From Acidovorax carolinensis (GTDB lineage: Bacteria > Pseudomonadota > Gammaproteobacteria > Burkholderiales > Burkholderiaceae_C), in NCBI RefSeq assembly GCF_002157145.1, contig NZ_CP021361.1, positions 2,225,001 to 2,289,000 of the forward strand: DNA of 64,000 nucleotides. The letters are read 5' to 3'. Below are positions 37,918 through 46,275 of the stretch, piece by piece. The notes under the pieces are model-generated. The model saw only the letters and a list, made by a program, of their open reading frames with translations. It did not search any database and was not told the DNA's origin. How positions within the stretch are numbered: the first letter of the stretch is position 1; each line of letters opens with the position of its first letter. The translations under genes were made by a program, and so were the position numbers.

Positions 37918-37965
37918 AAATCGGCCTGCAGCGATTGACCGCATTGCGCAATCAGCTATTGATTT
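37918..37965 (-). repeat. family 1 repeat, copy G (degenerate)
   Basis: Read on the minus strand: AAATCAATAGCTGATTGCGC, a decayed centre, CGCTGCAGGCCGATTT. Both conserved flanks are present but the central stem is lost. It follows the frameshifted pseudouridine synthase gene. Confidence 0.6.
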
Positions 37966-38042
37966 GATAGTTCGTGGGTTTTTCAGCAACCCCAGCCGCC
38001 TGGTGACAGCGGGCCGCAGGCTTACCGCGCTAACATGGCGGA

Positions 38043-38804
38043 ATGCCTTTGAACCACCTCACCCTCCTCACCGGCGCGTCGCGCGGCATGGGGCTGGCCA
38101 TGGCGCAGCAGTTGCTGCGACCGGGCCACACGCTGGTCTGCATCTCGCGGCACCGCAACGCCGAGCTCGCCCAGGCGGCAAGCCAGGCCGGCGCCACGCT
38201 GGAGCAATGGGAGCAAGACCTGTCCCAAGGCGAACAGGCCGCGCACACGCTGCGCGACTGGCTCACGGCCCAGGGGCCCGCCGCCTTTGCCAGCGCCACG
38301 CTGATCAACAACGCTGGCGTCATCCCGCGCATCGCGCCGCTGTCTGCCAGCGAGCCGGCCGACATCGCAAACGCCCTGCGCGTGGGGCTGGAGGCGCCCA
38401 TGCTGCTCACGGCGGCCTTTCTGGGCGCCACCGAGAGCTGGGCCGTGCCGCGCAAGGTGCTCAACATTTCATCGGGCCTGGGCCGCCGTGCCATGGCCTC
38501 GCAAGCAGCCTACTGCGCCGCCAAGGCGGGCATGGACCATTTCACGCGCTGCGTTGCTCTGGACGAAGCCCTCAAGACCCATGGTGCCAAGGTGTGCTCG
38601 TTGGCGCCGGGCGTCATCGACACCGACATGCAGCTGCAACTACGCGGCACCGACCCCGCCGCGTTCCCGGATGCACCCAATTTTGCCAACCTCAAGACGG
38701 GTGGCCAGCTCACATCGCCTGCCGACGCCGCTACCCGCGTGCTGGCCTGGCTGGAGCGCGCAGACTTCGGCTCCAACCCGGTGGCCGACGTGCGCGAGGC
38801 ATGA
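38043..38804 (+). CDS. short-chain dehydrogenase/reductase
   Basis: A 253-residue SDR. Cofactor loop LLTGASRGMGLAMAQ (residues about 8-22), TLINNAGVIPRIAPL, catalytic Ser in VLNISSGLGRRAM, YCAAK with Tyr/Lys, and LAPGVIDTDMQ. It resembles benzil-reductase/sepiapterin-reductase-type SDRs, but the substrate is not deducible. It appears to be single-gene, followed by a family 3 repeat. Confidence 0.87.
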   Translation: MPLNHLTLLTGASRGMGLAMAQQLLRPGHTLVCISRHRNAELAQAASQAGATLEQWEQDLSQGEQAAHTLRDWLTAQGPAAFASATLINNAGVIPRIAPLSASEPADIANALRVGLEAPMLLTAAFLGATESWAVPRKVLNISSGLGRRAMASQAAYCAAKAGMDHFTRCVALDEALKTHGAKVCSLAPGVIDTDMQLQLRGTDPAAFPDAPNFANLKTGGQLTSPADAATRVLAWLERADFGSNPVADVREA

Positions 38805-38807
38805 ACC

Positions 38808-38892
38808 CCCCCCTGAGCCGCTTCGCGTGTTCCCCCGTGGAGGCACGCCACCCGTGGCCCGACAAAGCCGGTTCCACGGTGGCACTGGCGTT
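38808..38892 (+). repeat. family 3 GC-rich repeat, copy 1
   Basis: CCCCCTGAGCCGCTTCGCG, TTCCCCCGTGGAGGC, CCGTGGC..GACAAAGCC and GTTCCACGGTGGCACTGGCG align block by block with 41441-41525. It begins a few bases after a stop codon. Confidence 0.8.
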
Positions 38893-38952
38893 GTGCGTGC
38901 CGGTTCCACAGGCCGCCGGTGAACAGAAAAGCCGGGGCAATCGGTCATTTAC

Positions 38953-39012
38953 TCATTTATTCATAGCTATCAGCGCTTTATAGATAGGCGCCAAAGCCCA
39001 TTTCCTCTCTTT
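38953..39012 (+). repeat. family 1 repeat, copy H
   Basis: ATTTATTCATAGCTATCAGCGCTTTATAGATAGGCGCCAAAGCCCATTT in pieces matches the family order. The stem is imperfect (AGCGCTT against AGGCGCC). It lies just upstream of bktB, leaving only a short A/T-rich leader before that gene. Confidence 0.75.
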
Positions 39013-39039
39013 ATTTTTTATTCAACCCAGGAGATCCCC

Positions 39040-40224
39040 ATGACCCGTGAAGTCGTCGTCGTCAGCGCAGTGCGCACCGCCATCGGCACCTTTGGTGGCA
39101 GCCTGAAAGATGTGCCGCCCACCGAACTGGGCGCGCTCGTCGTGCGCGAATCGCTCGCGCGTGCCAACGTGGAAGGCAAAGATGTGGGCCATGTGGTGTT
39201 CGGCCATGTGGTCAACACCGAGCCCAAGGACATGTACCTGTCGCGCGTGGCTGCCATCAACGGCGGCTGCGGCGAAGGCACGCCTGCCTTCAACGTCAAC
39301 CGCCTGTGCGGCTCGGGCCTGCAGGCCATCGTGAACGCCAGCCAGTCCATTCTGCTGGGCGACACCGACGTGGCCATTGGCGCCGGTGCCGAGAACATGA
39401 GCCGCGTGCCCTTTGCCAGCCTGAACATGCGCTGGGGCGCCCGCATGGGTGACACCAAGATGGTGGACATGATGATCGGCGCGCTGCACGACCCCTTTCA
39501 CAACATCCACATGGGTGTGACGGCCGAGAACATCGCAGCCAAGTGGGGCATCACCCGCGAAGACCAGGACAAGCTGGCCGTGGAAAGCCACAACCGTGCC
39601 GAGCGCGCCATCCAGGCCGGTGTGTTCAAGGACCAGATCGTGCCCGTGACCCTGAAAAGCAAAAAAGGTGACGTGCAATACGCCACCGACGAGCATTTCC
39701 GCCCCGGCGCCACCATGGAAGACCTGGCCAAGCTCAAGCCCGCCTTTCTCAAGGAAAACGGCACGGTGACCGCCGGCAATGCCTCGGGCATCAACGACGC
39801 CGCCGCGGCCGTGGTACTGATGGAAGCCGGTGCCGCCAAGGCGCGCGGCGCCAAGCCCTTGGCCCGCCTGGTGGCCTACGCCCACGCAGGCGTGGACCCC
39901 AAGTACATGGGTATCGGCCCCGTGCCCGCCACGCAACTGGCCCTGAAGAAAGCCGGCCTGACGGTGAACGACCTTGATGTGATCGAGGCCAACGAGGCCT
40001 TTGCCGCACAGGCCTGCGCCGTCACGCGCGACCTGGGGCTGGACCCGGCCAAGGTCAACCCCAATGGTTCGGGCATTTCACTGGGCCACCCCATCGGTGC
40101 CACCGGTGCGCTGATCACCGTGAAAGCCATCCACGAGCTGCAGCGCATCCAGGGCCGCTACGCGCTGGTGACCATGTGCATTGGCGGTGGCCAGGGCATT
40201 GCCGCCATTTTTGAGCGCATCTGA
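39040..40224 (+). CDS. bktB: beta-ketothiolase / acetyl-CoA acetyltransferase (BktB-type)
   Basis: A 394-residue thiolase. Nucleophilic cysteine in NRLCGSGLQAIV (near residue 90), catalytic His in ISLGHPIGATGALI, and C-terminal cysteine in VTMCIGGGQGIAAIFE. The N-terminus MTREVVVVSAVRTAIGTFGGSLKD and the whole body closely resemble Ralstonia BktB, which makes 3-ketovaleryl-CoA and acetoacetyl-CoA for polyhydroxyalkanoate synthesis. A role in beta-oxidation is equally possible. CAGGAG precedes the ATG. Confidence 0.93.
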   Translation: MTREVVVVSAVRTAIGTFGGSLKDVPPTELGALVVRESLARANVEGKDVGHVVFGHVVNTEPKDMYLSRVAAINGGCGEGTPAFNVNRLCGSGLQAIVNASQSILLGDTDVAIGAGAENMSRVPFASLNMRWGARMGDTKMVDMMIGALHDPFHNIHMGVTAENIAAKWGITREDQDKLAVESHNRAERAIQAGVFKDQIVPVTLKSKKGDVQYATDEHFRPGATMEDLAKLKPAFLKENGTVTAGNASGINDAAAAVVLMEAGAAKARGAKPLARLVAYAHAGVDPKYMGIGPVPATQLALKKAGLTVNDLDVIEANEAFAAQACAVTRDLGLDPAKVNPNGSGISLGHPIGATGALITVKAIHELQRIQGRYALVTMCIGGGQGIAAIFERI

Positions 40225-40263
40225 GGATGAACTGCATAACCCTCGCGGGGCTGAGGTAGTGTG

Positions 40264-40346
40264 GATCGGGATGGGCCGCAAGGCGTCTTTTTGCAGCCAA
40301 TAGCCGGGCTATTGGCAAGAAAAGCAACGCAGCGGAACGCCCGATC
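40264..40346. repeat. family 2 palindromic repeat (free-standing copy)
   Basis: The outer arms GATCGGG (40264-40270) and CCCGATC (40340-40346) enclose flanks GATGGGCCGCAAGGCG and GCAACGCAGCGG and the core GCCAATAGC-CGG-GCTATTGGC (40296-40316). In reverse complement the flanks read GCGTTGC and CGCCTTGC..CCCATCCC, matching the copies at 34864-34955 and 53118-53279. Confidence 0.8.
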
Positions 40347-40451
40347 TCGCGCTGCCACAGACCGCAGGAAGTCATGCAGATCATCCCTGCCCCTTGCCCA
40401 CCGCTGGCGGCCCAGGGCCGCCCCGGTTTTTATCCGACGGAGACTTTTTTG

Positions 40452-41441
40452 ATGATGATTCGCACGCTGCTTTCTTTTACCGCCCTCGCCCTCGCCCTGG
40501 GAGCCACCACGGCCCATGCCCAGGCGCCCGCACCGGCTGCCGCCTACCCCAACAAGCCCATCCGCCTGATCGTGCCCTTCCCGCCCGGTGGCGGCACCGA
40601 CATCCTCTCGCGCCTGGTAGCCACCAAGCTCACCGAAAGCACCAAATGGACGGTGGTGGCAGACAACAAGGCCGGCGCTGGCGGCACCATCGGCATCAGC
40701 GAGGCGGTGAAGGCCGCGCCCACGGGCTACGACCTCGTGATGGGCCAGAAGGACAACCTGGTGATCGGCCCCTGGCTCTACAAGAACCTGCCCTGGGACC
40801 CCGCCAAGGACCTGACCGCCGTGGCCCATGTGGCCTACACGCCGGTGATCATTGCCACCAGCGTCAACAGCAAGTACAAAACCCTGGCCGATGTGGTGGC
40901 AGCCGCCAAGGCCTCGCCCGGCACCATCACCTATGGCTCGCCCGGCAACGGCACCTCCATCCACCTGGCCGGCGACCTGTTTGAAAAGGCCGCGGGCATC
41001 AAGCTCAGCCACATCCCCTACAAGGGCTCCAACCCGGCGCTCATGGATGCGCTGGCGGGCAATGTGGACCTGCTGGTTTCGTCCCTGCCGTCGGCCATGG
41101 GCCAGATCAAGTCGGGCAAGCTGCGCCCGCTGGCTGTCACCTCGGCCAAGCGCAGTTCGTCGCTGCCCGAGGTGCCCACCGTGGCCGAATCGGGCTTCAA
41201 GGGCTTTGATGTGAGCACCTGGTATGGCGTATTCGCCCCCACCGGCACGCCCGCCAGCGTGGTCAGCACCCTCAACGCTGAAATCAACAAGCTGCTGGCC
41301 ACGGCCGACATGAAGGCCGCCATCCAGGCCCAGGGCGCCGAACCCGAAGCCATGTCGGCAGCGCAGTTTGGCACCCTGCTCAAAAACGACTACACCAAGT
41401 GGAAGGGCATCGTGGAAGCCTCAGGCGCGAAGATTGAGTAG
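40452..41441 (+). CDS. tripartite tricarboxylate transporter receptor (Bug family)
   Basis: A 329-residue periplasmic solute receptor. Signal peptide ending TTAHAQA (about residue 25), then AYPNKPIRLIVPFPPGGGTDILSRL, VVADNKAGAGGTIGISEAVKAAPTGYDLVMG, ITYGSPGNGTSIHLAGDLFEKAAGI, SHIPYKGSNPALMDALAGNVDLLVSSLPS and the typical FDVSTWYGVFAPTGTP. Bug receptors are numerous in Burkholderiales and usually orphaned, as here (no tctAB next to it). The start at 40452 is preceded by GGAGA. Confidence 0.92.
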   Translation: MMIRTLLSFTALALALGATTAHAQAPAPAAAYPNKPIRLIVPFPPGGGTDILSRLVATKLTESTKWTVVADNKAGAGGTIGISEAVKAAPTGYDLVMGQKDNLVIGPWLYKNLPWDPAKDLTAVAHVAYTPVIIATSVNSKYKTLADVVAAAKASPGTITYGSPGNGTSIHLAGDLFEKAAGIKLSHIPYKGSNPALMDALAGNVDLLVSSLPSAMGQIKSGKLRPLAVTSAKRSSSLPEVPTVAESGFKGFDVSTWYGVFAPTGTPASVVSTLNAEINKLLATADMKAAIQAQGAEPEAMSAAQFGTLLKNDYTKWKGIVEASGAKIE

Positions 41442-41525
41442 CCCCCCTGAGTCGCCTGCGACGCCTTCCCCCGAGGGGGACGCACCCGGTGGCCTGGCAA
41501 AGCCAGTTCCACGGGTGCACTGGCG
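41441..41525 (+). repeat. family 3 GC-rich repeat, copy 2
   Basis: CCCCCCTGAGTCGCCTGCG, CCTTCCCCCGAGGGGGACG, GGTGGCCTGGCAAAGCCAG and TTCCACGGGTGCACTGGCG. The internal TTCCCCC/GGGGGA and CTGGC/GCCAG pairs could fold. It overlaps the stop codon of the receptor gene. Confidence 0.82.
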
Positions 41526-41597
41526 GGGGGCGTGGCTGTTCCACGAGCTGTGGAATGCGGAATGCGCGGATGCGCGGCGTCATCGAGAACTGAAATG

Positions 41598-41625
41598 AAA
41601 AACGGCTCCTTTCGGAGCCGTTTTT
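41598..41625. terminator. bidirectional Rho-independent terminator
   Basis: AAAAACGGCTCC (41598-41609) and GGAGCCGTTTTT (41614-41625) form a perfect 12-bp stem with a TTTC loop and A/T runs on both sides. It serves the convergent receptor and Usp genes. Confidence 0.92.
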
Positions 41626-41639
41626 CATAGGGGTGGCGC

Positions 41640-42077
41640 TCAGTCCCTCACGACCAGAACCGGGATGTGCACCACACCCAGCACGCGCTGGGTGACGCTG
41701 CCCAGCACCAGTTTTTCCAGGCCCCGGCGGCCATGCGAACCCATCACGATAAGGTCGGCGCCCGTGCTTTCGACCGCCCGCAAGATGCCGTCGTGCACCG
41801 CGTGGCCTTCGCCCACCACCGCAGCAGCCTGCACGCCGACCTCGGCCATGGCCTTCTTGGTGGCGTCGAGCGCACTGCTGGCCTCGGCCGTGGCTGCGCT
41901 CAGGTATTGCGCCTGGCCATAGGCGAAATCGGCCCCCACGCCGGTGAAGGGATAGGGATCGATCACATACAGCGCCGTCACGGCGCTGCCAAAGGTCTTG
42001 GCCAGGGCTGCGGCCTTCGACACCGCAAGCATGGAGGTCTTGGAGCCGTCCACAGGAACCAGAATGTGTTTGAACAT
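41640..42077 (-). CDS. universal stress protein (UspA family)
   Basis: A 145-residue single-domain Usp beginning MFKHILVPVDGSKTS. The ATP-binding signature G-2x-G-9x-G is present in MGSHGRRGLEKLVLGSVTQRVL, so it is of the nucleotide-binding type. The ATG at 42077 has GAGGAG upstream. Role: stress survival, mechanism unspecified. Confidence 0.92.
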   Translation of the reverse strand: MFKHILVPVDGSKTSMLAVSKAAALAKTFGSAVTALYVIDPYPFTGVGADFAYGQAQYLSAATAEASSALDATKKAMAEVGVQAAAVVGEGHAVHDGILRAVESTGADLIVMGSHGRRGLEKLVLGSVTQRVLGVVHIPVLVVRD

Positions 42078-42173
42078 GGTGCTTCTCCTCAAGTTGATGG
42101 GGCCAGGCCACGGCCTGGAAACATGGCGCCAGTGTGGCGGCCCGCCAAACTGTGTGTCTTGATTCGCATCAAA

Positions 42174-42968
42174 TCAAGGCGTTGTGGCAAGCTGGCCCGC
42201 GATTTGCTGGGCCACCCCATCCGCGCCCTGAAAGCTTCCGCGCCGGCAGGTTACCACCAGCGTATCGCGGTAGCCGCCGGGCACCAGGGGCTGGATGGGC
42301 GTGGTCTCGTGGATCATGCGGGCGTCGTCCAGCAGCATCAGCGACCAGGGTTCACTCAGGGTAAAGCGCTGGCCTGCCGGTCCAGCGGCTTCGAACACAC
42401 GCGTTTCGCCGCCCTTCACCCCCTCGCGGGCCACCAGAAACACCGCCACCAGGTCCACACCATCGCGGTGCGCGCCCTCCGGCGTGGGGCGACCAATGCC
42501 GTCCGTGGTGTCGATGCGAAACTGGTGCGCCTCGACAAACCAGCGCACAGGCGCCTCGGCGCCGGCAAACACCGCATCGGACAGGGCCGCCAGTGCTGCC
42601 AGCAACTGCGTCCACGCGGGCTGCGCCACCGTTTCGGGCGTCATGGGGGCAAACCAGCGTTCCATGCCGCCATGCAGCGCGTTGTACTCCAGCGGTTGCC
42701 AGTGCGCCCGGTGCGGCACCTGCACCACGTCGCCCTGCACCACCTCAAAACAGGCGTGCCGGCGGCGGCGGTAGCGGCCCCCGTCCTTCAAAAAATCATC
42801 AGGGGGTAACGCAGCCCAGTCAGCGGCAAGTGCCTGCAGGTCTGCCAGACGGCAACCAGACCACAAGGCCACGTCAGCTGGCGACAGCACGGCATAGCCA
42901 GTCTGGCGCAACCGGTCGGCCACGCCATCGGGACGGGTGAAAGGAGGGGAAAAAGTGACTTCAGCCAT
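42174..42968 (-). CDS. 2OG-Fe dioxygenase family protein
   Basis: A 264-residue protein of the 2OG-Fe dioxygenase group related to amino-acid hydroxylases (PF10014 type). The metal ligands are visible as EGAHRDGVDLVAVFLV (His-x-Asp) and RMIHETTPI (distal His), followed by YRDTLVVTCR (2OG-binding Arg). It is predicted to hydroxylate a free amino acid or small substrate using 2-oxoglutarate and oxygen. The substrate is unknown. Single gene. Confidence 0.82.
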   Translation of the reverse strand: MAEVTFSPPFTRPDGVADRLRQTGYAVLSPADVALWSGCRLADLQALAADWAALPPDDFLKDGGRYRRRRHACFEVVQGDVVQVPHRAHWQPLEYNALHGGMERWFAPMTPETVAQPAWTQLLAALAALSDAVFAGAEAPVRWFVEAHQFRIDTTDGIGRPTPEGAHRDGVDLVAVFLVAREGVKGGETRVFEAAGPAGQRFTLSEPWSLMLLDDARMIHETTPIQPLVPGGYRDTLVVTCRRGSFQGADGVAQQIAGQLATTP

Positions 42969-43038
42969 GCATCAGAGCTTAACCGCCGATGCAGTGACGC
43001 CGGGCCTGCGGGCCCCGGCGTTCACGGGTGGGGGCAGA

Positions 43039-43518
43039 TCAGTCGCGATGCCCGTGGCCCTTGCCACGGCCTTCACCGCGCCCGTCGTGACGGTCGCCCC
43101 TGTCGTGCTTGCCGCCGCCACGATGGCCATCGTCCCAGCGACGGTCATCCCGACCGTCGTACCCAGGCCGGCCACCGTAATACTGGCCACGAACCGGCTC
43201 TTTCACAAAGTAAACCGGCTGGCCGCAGGCGTTGTAGCGGGCGCAATGCTTGCCCCAGTTCTTGGCGTGACCGGGCGGCACATGCATATAGATCGGGGAG
43301 CGCTGCACCATCACGGCCGGCCGGTGGATGATCACGGGCTCGGCATAGATCAGCGGTGGCGGCGGTGCATTGCCAATGTCGATGCGTCCATACACGCCGG
43401 GAGCCAGCTGCCCGCCCACGGTGGAGTTGAAATAGGTTTGGGCCTGGGCGCCTGCGGCGGCAACCAGCAGCAACGCCGTGGCTGCCCCGGACATCAGGTG
43501 ACGGAAAGTGAGGTTCAT
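43039..43518 (-). CDS. exported protein with Gly/Arg/Asp-rich tail
   Basis: A 159-residue protein with a signal peptide (MNLTFRHLMSGAATALLLVAAAGAQA, cleavage near 26), a small conserved centre (PPGHAKNWGKHCARYNACGQPVYFVKEP, two cysteines) and a disordered C-terminal tail of alternating Gly, Arg, Asp, Lys and His. The centre recurs in exported proteins of Burkholderiales with no known function. The His/Asp-rich tail could bind metals; that is a guess. Divergent from the PilZ gene. Confidence 0.75.
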   Translation of the reverse strand: MNLTFRHLMSGAATALLLVAAAGAQAQTYFNSTVGGQLAPGVYGRIDIGNAPPPPLIYAEPVIIHRPAVMVQRSPIYMHVPPGHAKNWGKHCARYNACGQPVYFVKEPVRGQYYGGRPGYDGRDDRRWDDGHRGGGKHDRGDRHDGRGEGRGKGHGHRD

Positions 43519-43631
43519 GTTGGGTCCTGGTGGAACGAAAAACAGCCCAGTTGTAACAAGATCGGCGGGGCTGATCGCCCAATGCTGCACAAAAGATGTA
43601 AGCAAATGGTCAACAACGATGCAATGATACC

Positions 43632-43684
43632 CATGAAAAACGGCCATTGCGCTTTATTCGCAAGCGCCTACAGCTATGTTTTTA
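43632..43684 (-). repeat. family 1 repeat, copy I
   Basis: On the minus strand: AAAAACATAGCTGTAG, GCGCTT-GCGAATA-AAGCGC, AATGGCCGTTTTT. It lies in the promoter region shared by the exported-protein gene and the PilZ gene. Confidence 0.78.
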
Positions 43685-43777
43685 ATAGCATTTGACAGAT
43701 TGCACTTTCTGCAACGATGGGCTTGCGGCATGGGCTGCAGTAGCATGGGGACATCCCCGCCAGGCCAGGAGACCGCG

Positions 43778-44152
43778 ATGCCCTACGAACGCCGCCACTT
43801 TGTCCGTGTCAGTTTTGATGCACCGGCCCTGCTCGCCACCGCCACCGATACGTTCAGCGTGCATGTGCTGGACCTTTCGCTCAAAGGCGCACTCATCACG
43901 GTCCCCGCCCAGGTGCAGCTTCAACCCGGAATGCGCTGCCAGCTCACCTTGTCGCTCACTGAAACCGGCAACCACATTGCCATGTCCACCGAGGTCGCCC
44001 ATGTGGAGGGCTTGCACACGGGGCTGCTGTGCCGGGGCATTGACCTGGACAGCGTGACCCATCTGCGCCGCCTCATCGAGATGCAGCTCGGCGACCCGGC
44101 CCTGCTCGAACGCGATCTGGCCGAATTGACGCACGCGGCCCCGGCGCACTGA
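43778..44152 (+). CDS. PilZ domain protein
   Basis: A 124-residue single-domain PilZ protein. RRHFVRV (the RxxxR motif, residues 5-9) and DLSLKG (the DxSxxG motif, about 32-37) are the two c-di-GMP contacts, both present, so it should bind the second messenger. Single-domain PilZ proteins act as effectors of motility or attachment. The ATG at 43778 is chosen because the RxxxR motif starts at residue 5; CAGGAG lies upstream. Confidence 0.87.
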   Translation: MPYERRHFVRVSFDAPALLATATDTFSVHVLDLSLKGALITVPAQVQLQPGMRCQLTLSLTETGNHIAMSTEVAHVEGLHTGLLCRGIDLDSVTHLRRLIEMQLGDPALLERDLAELTHAAPAH

Positions 44153-44247
44153 ACCGCAAGCACGCCGTGCCAGCGTGCGGCCGAAGTGACGGGAAGTGAA
44201 GGCTGCACCGGCTGCACCCCCACGATCAGCCCTTGCCATCGGCGGCT

Positions 44248-45945
44248 TCAGGGGCTTGTTGCTGGCGCTTCTTTTTCCTGCAGCAGGCGCCACATCACCT
44301 TGCCGCTGCCGCTTTTGGGCAACGCGCTGACAAACTGCACGATGCGCGGCGCCTTGTACACCGCCATGTTTTCGCGGCACCAGTCGATGATCTGTTGTAC
44401 GGACGTGTCCTGGTGCGTGGGGCGCAGCACCACCACGGCCTTCACGGTCTCGCCCCGGTAGCTGTCGTTGGCGGCGATGATGCAGGCCTCCTGAACCGCG
44501 GGGTGGCGGAACATCAGCGCTTCCACCTCGGCCGGCCACACCTTGAATCCACTGGCGTTGATCATGCGCTTGAGCCGGTCGGTCAAGAAGAAGTAGCCGT
44601 CTTCGTCCATGCGCCCCAGGTCGCCCGAGCGGAAGAAGCGCTTGCCCTCGAACTCGATGAAGGCCGCAGCCGTGGCATCGGGCCGCTTCCAGTAGCCCTC
44701 GAACACCTCGGGGCCGTGGATGATGATTTCGCCCTGCTCGCCCACGGGCATCTCCTGCAGGGTTTCGGGGTCGATCACGCGGGCATCGGTGCCGATGAAC
44801 GGGATGCCCAGGCACTGCTGCTTGGGGTTGTCGGGCGGATTGGTGTGCGACGGCGCCGCCGTCTCGGTAAGCCCATACCCTTCTGCATAGCGCAGGCCAT
44901 ATTGCTCCAGCAGCCGCTGGGCCACGGCCTGGGGCATGGCCGCTCCGCCACCGCCGATATAAACCAGGCTCGATAGGTCGTACTGCGCAAAATTCGGGCT
45001 GGCCAGCAGGTCGATGACCATGGTGGGAATGTTGGTCCAGTTGGTCACCTGGTAGCGCGAGATCAGGCGCCCGGCCAGCTCGCGGTCCCACCGGGGCATC
45101 ACCAGCAGCGTGGCCCCCATGTAGATGGCCGCGTGCATCACGCTCACCATGCCCGTGATGTGGAACATGGGTACCACGGCCAGCGTCACGTTGTCGGCTG
45201 TTCCGTTGCCCCACAGGCTGCTGGCCACCGCGTTGTGCATGATGCTTTTGTGCAGGTGCATGCAGCCCTTGGGCAGGCCGGTGGTGCCGCTGGTGTAGGG
45301 CAACACGGCCAGGTCGCCCAGGCCCACCAGCAGCGCGGGGGGGGCGGCGGCGCAGGCCAGCGCATCGGCCCAGGCGTGCGCCTGACCGCCTTCGAGCGCA
45401 GGCAGGGCATGGACGGTGCACAGCCACTCGCGCCAGGTTTCGGGCTGTGCATCAGGGCCCGCAACGTCGGCGTCAAAAGCATCGGTGAACTGCGTCACCA
45501 CCAGGTGCGCCAGGCGCTCTGCGGGTGCCAGCGCGTTGCTCGCCTTGGCCAGCTCGGGCGCGAGGTCGCCAGTGGTGATGGCCACCTTCGTATCGGGGTC
45601 GGTGATGTAGTGCTTGAGCTCCTCGGCCCGGTTCATCGGGTTGACCGGCACCACCACCGCGTTGGCCCGCAGGATGGCGAAATGCGCCATCACCAGTTGG
45701 GGGCAATTCTGCATGCACAGCACCACGCGGTCGCCGCGCTGCACGCCCAGCTGCGCCAGCCGGGCGGCCAGGCGTTCAGCCCCTTCCACCAACTCCCGGT
45801 AACTCACCGACCGGCCAAAGAACACCAGCGCCGCCTTGTCCGGGTATCGGCGCGCACTGATAGCCAGGTTGTCCCACAGCGAGGTGGCGGGCAGCGTGAT
45901 GGAGTGCGGAAGGCGGCGAGGCCAGAACTTGAAGTGAGGGCGCAT
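44248..45945 (-). CDS. long-chain fatty acid-CoA ligase / AMP-forming acyl-CoA synthetase
   Basis: A 565-residue adenylate-forming enzyme. AMP motif LPYTSGTTGLPKGCMH, then YIGGGGAAMP, YGLTETAAPSHTNP, and FRSGDLGRMDEDGYFFLTDRLKRMI. The C-terminal catalytic lysine lies in LPKSGSGKVMWR. It activates a carboxylic acid to its CoA ester; similarity to medium- and long-chain ligases suggests a fatty acid. The ATG at 45945 has AAAGGAA upstream; the open frame extends 98 codons further with low-complexity sequence that I reject. Confidence 0.9.
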   Translation of the reverse strand: MRPHFKFWPRRLPHSITLPATSLWDNLAISARRYPDKAALVFFGRSVSYRELVEGAERLAARLAQLGVQRGDRVVLCMQNCPQLVMAHFAILRANAVVVPVNPMNRAEELKHYITDPDTKVAITTGDLAPELAKASNALAPAERLAHLVVTQFTDAFDADVAGPDAQPETWREWLCTVHALPALEGGQAHAWADALACAAAPPALLVGLGDLAVLPYTSGTTGLPKGCMHLHKSIMHNAVASSLWGNGTADNVTLAVVPMFHITGMVSVMHAAIYMGATLLVMPRWDRELAGRLISRYQVTNWTNIPTMVIDLLASPNFAQYDLSSLVYIGGGGAAMPQAVAQRLLEQYGLRYAEGYGLTETAAPSHTNPPDNPKQQCLGIPFIGTDARVIDPETLQEMPVGEQGEIIIHGPEVFEGYWKRPDATAAAFIEFEGKRFFRSGDLGRMDEDGYFFLTDRLKRMINASGFKVWPAEVEALMFRHPAVQEACIIAANDSYRGETVKAVVVLRPTHQDTSVQQIIDWCRENMAVYKAPRIVQFVSALPKSGSGKVMWRLLQEKEAPATSP

Positions 45946-46167
45946 GGGTAATTCCTTTAACCCGCAGCCTAGAGGCGATGGGCCTGGGTGGCATTGGGGA
46001 AGCCACCGATGCCGCGTCGCGCTGGTGACGCAAGAGCGACTGGCGGGCCACGGGCTATCGCCGGGGATTGCGGGGTGGAAGTGGGGAAACGACTTTCCCT
46101 CACGATGGCCTGCGCAGCTCACGGCGGCCCGTGACAGCCCGGCCTGCAACGGCCCCGATGCCTGGCA

Positions 46168-46200
46168 TTTCTTGCCAATAACCGCGCCATTGGCAAGAAA
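46168..46200. repeat. hairpin related to family 2 repeat
   Basis: TTTCTTGCCAAT (46168-46179) and ATTGGCAAGAAA (46189-46200) form a perfect 12-bp stem with a 9-base loop. The string ATTGGCAAGAAAA also occurs at 40311-40323. It lies in the 330-bp gap 45946-46275 before hsdR; nothing else is recognised there, and no hsdR promoter is obvious. Confidence 0.6.
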
Positions 46201-46275
46201 ACACAACCACAGCGCCTGCACACGACCAGTCAACCGCATCTTGCCACCCTAGAATGGCCCGCAGGGGGAGCAAGC

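Noticed and set aside
34139..37951. A 1270-codon minus-strand open frame opposite the histidine kinase
   Set aside because: The plus strand holds a clear PAS-HisKA-HATPase-REC protein, an FKBP gene and a pseudouridine synthase. The antisense frame is His/Gln/Ala-rich without domains, as expected of a high-GC shadow.
46168..46200. The 12-bp perfect hairpin as a terminator for the acyl-CoA ligase gene
   Set aside because: It lies upstream, not downstream, of that gene, has no GC-rich stem with a T-run in the proper place, and resembles the family 2 repeats.
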